Source: an uncultured Anaerolineae bacterium (GTDB lineage Bacteria; Chloroflexota; Anaerolineae; Aggregatilineales; UBA2796). From it: a stretch of 53,092 nucleotides of DNA. Shown piece by piece: positions 49,693 to 53,092 of this stretch (position 1 is the first letter of the stretch; each line of letters opens with the position of its first letter). Made by a program: the position numbers and the translations under genes. The stretch covers positions 1 to 53,092 of the forward strand of contig CALKXH010000046.1 of assembly GCA_938005675.1 (NCBI GenBank), given 5' to 3'. The notes under the pieces are model-generated. The model was given only the letters and a program-made list of their open reading frames with translations. It was not told the DNA's origin and did no database searches.

Positions 49693-51324
49693 ATGAGACG
49701 CGCCATGACCTTTGAACAAACTTTTGCGCGCTTGGACGCCGAAGGGCAAAAAATCTTGCAGGCGCTGGCTGTCTGCGGGCGACCGGTGACGCCGCGCGCT
49801 ATCAGCCACATGCTGCGCCCCTTTTTGCCCAATCTGGACTCCATCCGCGCCGAAGGACGCCTCGAACAACTGCTGATCGACCATCCGAGCCTTGTGCAGC
49901 GCGAAAACGGACATTACTTTCTGAGCGAGGCGGATTGCCGCGCGGCGCTCGCCACGCTTGAGGTCGGCGAGCCTTCAGATCGCTACGAGCGCGGCGAGCC
50001 GCTCTACACGCGCTATACCCTGCTGGATCGCGCCGCCAATTACTTCAAGCTCCGCCGCAAGCCGCGCATGGCGTGGCGCAGCCTTGAAGACCTCGCCCCG
50101 CAACTGACCGAGTTCGACCTCCGCCTGCAAGGCGAGGACTACGAGACGGCGGCGGCGCTGCTGAACGAGATTTCCTTCAACTACCTGCTGCGCTGGGGGC
50201 ATCATCGCCTCGTGGTGGAGCTGCGCGAGCGCCTCGTCGATAAGCTGGACGATCCGCGCTTGGCGCAGAACAATCTGGGCGAGCTGGGCAGCGCCTACGC
50301 TTATCTGGGCGAGATGGATAAGGCAATCGCCTGCCAAGAGCGCGCCCTGCTGATCGCGCGGCGCACCAACGACCGCGTCAACGAGGGCGTCTGGCTGACC
50401 AACTTGGGCAATCGCTACGTCAATCTCGGTCAGACGCCCCGCGCCGTGCCGTACTATGAGCAAGCGCTGGTCATCGCCCGCGATCAGCGCGATAGGCGCG
50501 CTGAGGCGCTCAACATCGCCTCGCTCGGCACTTGCTACGCCTATCTTGGGCAGATGGAAAAAGCCCTTGAGTGCTACGATCAAGGGCGCAGCATCGCCCG
50601 CGAGCTGAACGATTTGAGCATGGAGGGCTTCTGCCTGAGCAACTTGGGCAATGTTTACGCCTCGCTTGGGCAGGCGACGCGCGCCATCGCCGCTCACGAC
50701 CAAGCCATCGAGATCGCGCGGCAGATGGGCAGCCGCGTCGAGGAAGCCCGCCGCTTGGGCAGCCTTGCCGACGCGCTGATCATCGGCGAGCATTACGCCG
50801 AAGCTATCGAGAACCTCAAGCTCGGCTTGGAGCTGGACGAGGAGACTGGCTCAGCGCGCGGCAAGAACTACAAAAGCGTCTCGTTGGCGCGCGCCTACCT
50901 GTTCATGGGCGATCTAGAGCAGGCGCGCGCCGCCGCCGATGCCGCTCGCCTCTACGATACGCCGCAGAACAATCACAACGCGCTGGTGACGCTCGGCGTG
51001 GTTGCGGCGCGGCAAGGCGATAGCGAGGTGGCGCAGGAGGCGTTCACTGAGGCGATTGCCCAAGCGCGCCAAGCCCTTGAACACAATCAGCACAATCAGG
51101 ATGCGCTCGCTGCGCAAGGGCTGGCGTTCAGCGGCTTGACCCTGCTGGGCGTCGGACCGCGCGCCGCTAACATCGAGGCAGCCCTGACTGCCTATCGCCT
51201 CGCCTATCAAGCCAATAGCAGCGCGGGCTTGGTCGCTCTGACGCTGCGCCTGTTCGATGCGCTCGCCCTCGCCGATCCCGATGGGCGGCTGAGCGCCATA
51301 CGCCCCGCCATCACGGGCGGCTAG
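49693..51324 (+). CDS. TPR-repeat protein with N-terminal winged-helix-like domain
   Basis: A 543-residue protein. The first 90 residues form a winged-helix-like module (LDAEGQKILQALAVCGRPVT, then RLEQLLIDHPSLVQR). From about 180 on there are at least seven TPRs of the kinesin-light-chain type, with the repeated pattern LGNxYxxLGQ..RAIxxxxQAIxIAR. This is the layout of NB-ARC/AP-ATPase regulators minus the ATPase. It may act as a protein-protein adaptor or regulator. A second ATG at 49705 has a GAGA site upstream and is possible. The 3' end overlaps the DCC gene by 14 bp. Confidence 0.85.
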   Translation: MRRAMTFEQTFARLDAEGQKILQALAVCGRPVTPRAISHMLRPFLPNLDSIRAEGRLEQLLIDHPSLVQRENGHYFLSEADCRAALATLEVGEPSDRYERGEPLYTRYTLLDRAANYFKLRRKPRMAWRSLEDLAPQLTEFDLRLQGEDYETAAALLNEISFNYLLRWGHHRLVVELRERLVDKLDDPRLAQNNLGELGSAYAYLGEMDKAIACQERALLIARRTNDRVNEGVWLTNLGNRYVNLGQTPRAVPYYEQALVIARDQRDRRAEALNIASLGTCYAYLGQMEKALECYDQGRSIARELNDLSMEGFCLSNLGNVYASLGQATRAIAAHDQAIEIARQMGSRVEEARRLGSLADALIIGEHYAEAIENLKLGLELDEETGSARGKNYKSVSLARAYLFMGDLEQARAAADAARLYDTPQNNHNALVTLGVVAARQGDSEVAQEAFTEAIAQARQALEHNQHNQDALAAQGLAFSGLTLLGVGPRAANIEAALTAYRLAYQANSSAGLVALTLRLFDALALADPDGRLSAIRPAITGG

Positions 51325-51730
51325 GCGGACGGCACGCCTCCTCGCACACGGGTCGCCCTAAGAGGCGATTGATCGCATAGCGGCGGCGCGCGATCCAGTT
51401 GTATAAGCGTCTGCCCAGCCACGCAATCGGCGCGAGGCTCAGCAGCGGGGCGCTCCATGCCAAGAGCGGGACACAGCGCGCCATCTGCCGCACGCCGTCG
51501 TAGCCTGTGTAGAGGGCGCCGTCGGGCGCGATAACGTGAATGGCGCCCAGCGCCGCCTCGCGCTCCACGTGCGGAAAGCGCCGCTCTACGAGTTGCCAAT
51601 CCTGCACATCGATGAACTCAAGGCGCTTGCGCCAATCCAAGCGCCGCCACAGCCGCACTGAGTTCAGGCAGATGACGCACATGCCGTCGTAGAGCACTGC
51701 GATGCGCTCAAGCTGAGAGGGTGTAGTCAT
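51311..51730 (-). CDS. DCC-family thiol-disulfide oxidoreductase-like protein (DUF393)
   Basis: A 139-residue protein with the DCC signature YDGMCVICLNSV (C18, C21) in a thioredoxin-like fold, and a later hydrophobic helix plus basic LGRRLYNWIARRR segment typical of the family. Function in bacteria is mostly unknown; a redox role is inferred from the CxxC. ATG has AGGAG about 10 nt upstream. It is divergent from asnS across 127 bp and converges on the TPR gene. Confidence 0.88.
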   Translation of the reverse strand: MTTPSQLERIAVLYDGMCVICLNSVRLWRRLDWRKRLEFIDVQDWQLVERRFPHVEREAALGAIHVIAPDGALYTGYDGVRQMARCVPLLAWSAPLLSLAPIAWLGRRLYNWIARRRYAINRLLGRPVCEEACRPPSRP

Positions 51731-51806
51731 ATCCTATCGCTCCTGCTTTCAAAGAGTCGCACAAATGCCCGCTTTTGCCTATTGTGAGGCGCTTGACCTC
51801 TCGCGC

Positions 51807-51825
51807 TATAATCGACGCCATGTAA
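51807..51825 (+). promoter_or_regulatory. -10 box of asnS followed by a start-stop ATGTAA
   Basis: TATAAT (51807-51812) is a perfect -10 box. A possible -35, TTGTGA (51782-51787), is 19 bp away. Seven nt after the -10 box comes ATGTAA (51820-51825), a start codon directly followed by a stop, at or next to the expected transcript start. AAGGA (51844-51848) then serves the GTG of asnS. Confidence 0.5.
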
Positions 51826-51857
51826 GAAACCTAAGCAAGCCTTAAGGATATCCGCTT

Positions 51858-53092
51858 GTGACAGCACCTATCGTCTTGATCGCCGATCTGCATCGCTACG
51901 AGGGTCAAACGGTGACCGTGCGCGGCTGGCTCTACGACCGTACCGACAAGGGCAAGCTGCAATTCCTCAAGGTGCGCGATGGCTCAGGCATCGCCCAAGC
52001 CGTCGCCTTTCAAAAAGAGCTGCCAGAGCCGCTCTTCAACGCCCTGCGCAGCCTGCCGCAAGAATCCTCGCTGATCGTCACAGGGACAGTGCGCGCCGAT
52101 AGCCGCGCGCCGGGCTTTCCGGGCGGCTATGAGATCGGCATCACCGATGCGCAGATCATCCAAGTTGCCGATGAGTACCCGATCTCGCCCAAAGAACACG
52201 GCGTGGAGTTCCTGATGGATCATCGCCATTTGTGGGTGCGATCCTCGCGTCAATGGGCGATCTTGCGCATCCGCGCCACGATCATCAGCGCCATCCGCAA
52301 CTGGCTGGACGATCACGGCTATCTGCTGGTCGATACGCCCATCATCACGCCGACCGCCGGCGAATCGACCACTGAGCTGTTCGAGATCAAGTACTTTGAC
52401 GACGTGGCGTACCTAGCGCAGACCGGTCAGCTCTACAACGAAGCCAACATGATGAGCTTCGGCAAAGTCTACTGCTTCGGACCGACTTTCCGCTCCGAGA
52501 AATCCAAGACGCGCCGCCACCTGACCGAATTCTGGATGGTGGAGCCGGAGATGGCGTTTTTCTCGCTCGAAGACCTGATGGACATGGAAGAGCAGTTCGT
52601 CAGCGCCATCGTCGGGCGCGTGCTGGAGAAGCATCGCCTTGAGCTGAGCATCCTAGAGCGCGATACAGCGCCGCTGGAGCGCGTGGTTGCGCCTTTCCCG
52701 CGCATCAGTTATGATGAGGCGGTAGAGCGCCTGAACAAGCTGGCGGCTGAAGCGACCGATCCCGAACAGCAAGCGGCACTGCGCATGGAATGGGGCAACG
52801 ACTTCGGCGCGCCACACGAGACAGCACTCGCACAGCAATTCGACCGCCCCGTCTTCGTCTACCATTATCCGACGGCTGTCAAGGCGTTCTACATGCAGCC
52901 TGTGGCAGGTCGCCCGGAGGTCTGCCGCAGCGTAGACCTGCTGGCGCCCGAAGGCTACGGCGAGATCACAGGCGGCAGCGAGCGCATCTACGACCGAGCG
53001 CTGCTCGAAGAGCGCATCGCGCAGATCGGCATCAATCGAGAGAGCTACGCATGGTACCTCGATCTGCGGCGCTTCGGCAGCGTGCCGCACGC
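51858..53092 (+). CDS. asnS: Asparagine--tRNA ligase (5' part, runs off the window)
   Basis: Class IIb aminoacyl-tRNA synthetase charging tRNA-Asn. An N-terminal OB-fold anticodon-binding domain (about 1-110, with [19 protein letters not shown]) precedes the catalytic domain. Motif 2 is visible in [19 protein letters not shown], with [11 protein letters not shown] typical of AsnRS. The window ends just at motif 3 (FGSVPHA), so about 25 residues are missing. GTG start, with AAGGA 9 nt upstream. The reading frame is open to the last base. Confidence 0.95.
   Translation, partial: MTAPIVLIADLHRYEGQTVTVRGWLYDRTDKGKLQFLKVRDGSGIAQAVAFQKELPEPLFNALRSLPQESSLIVTGTVRADSRAPGFPGGYEIGITDAQIIQVADEYPISPKEHGVEFLMDHRHLWVRSSRQWAILRIRATIISAIRNWLDDHGYLLVDTPIITPTAGESTTELFEIKYFDDVAYLAQTGQLYNEANMMSFGKVYCFGPTFRSEKSKTRRHLTEFWMVEPEMAFFSLEDLMDMEEQFVSAIVGRVLEKHRLELSILERDTAPLERVVAPFPRISYDEAVERLNKLAAEATDPEQQAALRMEWGNDFGAPHETALAQQFDRPVFVYHYPTAVKAFYMQPVAGRPEVCRSVDLLAPEGYGEITGGSERIYDRALLEERIAQIGINRESYAWYLDLRRFGSVPH

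Noticed and set aside
51793-51812. TTGACC as -35 box for asnS
   Set aside because: Only 8 bp separate it from TATAAT, too short for a sigma-70-type promoter.
1-53092. CRISPR arrays, tRNA or rRNA genes, IS elements, prophage genes
   Set aside because: I looked for direct repeats, tRNA-like cloverleaf ends, transposase and phage motifs and found none; gaps between genes are all shorter than about 210 bp.

Overview
This 53-kb window is dense bacterial DNA with 36 protein genes, almost no intergenic space, and no rRNA, tRNA, IS element or CRISPR array that I can see. It appears to contain two kinds of DNA. From 1 to about 7.4 kb, codon use favours GAC for Asp and the genes include a degenerate HD-GYP protein, a GT39-type membrane glycosyltransferase, a TauE/SafE transporter, a CBS-GGDEF protein, FtsY and most of PcrA. 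A REP-like palindrome also lies here. From about 7.4 kb to the end, Asp is mostly GAT, Ser mostly AGC, and GCGC-rich words abound. That part carries SpoVS, Suv3-like and Helicase_C_3 proteins, and PD40/WD40 propellers. This set suits a Chloroflexota (Anaerolineae-like) bacterium; the left part could be Armatimonadota-like. The change falls inside the 5' part of pcrA, near conserved helicase motif Ia, so the contig may be an in-frame metagenomic chimera. A real recombination is the alternative.

Layout. 0-5.4 kb: signalling and membrane genes, then ftsY. 5.4-13.0 kb (minus strand): polA, an inactive-looking alpha/beta-hydrolase lipoprotein, the NAD(P)HX repair enzyme and pcrA. 13.2-17.4 kb: membrane-anchored YvcK, a WD40 propeller protein with a small partner, and a short GT-C-like membrane protein. 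17.6-22.4 kb (plus strand): spoVS, a PHP phosphoesterase, a SelL/AhpC-type redox protein, a second alpha/beta hydrolase lacking its nucleophile, and a rifampicin-phosphotransferase-like phosphohistidine enzyme. 22.6-24.6 kb: a WXG100-hydrolase fusion and a PD40 propeller protein. 24.6-32.2 kb (minus strand): a tightly packed run of beta-CASP RNase, Pro-rich protein, formiminotransferase-cyclodeaminase, M23 peptidase, D-galactonate dehydratase and a GlgE-like GH13 enzyme, probably read from one promoter at 32.2 kb. 32.3-37.7 kb (minus strand): a MurNAc/GlcNAc kinase-MurQ fusion, MurJ and a TolB-like protein. 37.9-45.5 kb (plus strand): FadN-type beta-oxidation protein, a DUF4230-like protein, a CoiA-like zinc protein, a Suv3-like helicase and a SCO1 lipoprotein. 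45.5-49.6 kb (minus strand): a motorless Helicase_C_3 protein and RecJ. 49.7-53.1 kb: a TPR protein, a DCC protein and the start of asnS, which runs off the window.

How the parts fit together. DNA replication and repair (polA, pcrA, recJ, Helicase_C_3) and RNA processing (beta-CASP RNase, Suv3-like helicase) recur across the window. Murein salvage and export sit together at 34-38 kb. The least familiar items are the WXG100-hydrolase plus propeller pair, the CoiA-like plus Suv3-like pair, and two alpha/beta-hydrolase-fold proteins whose nucleophile Ser is Gly. Two promoters, for yvcK and the Helicase_C_3-recJ pair, place the -10 box exactly 6 nt before ATG, which suggests leaderless transcripts.
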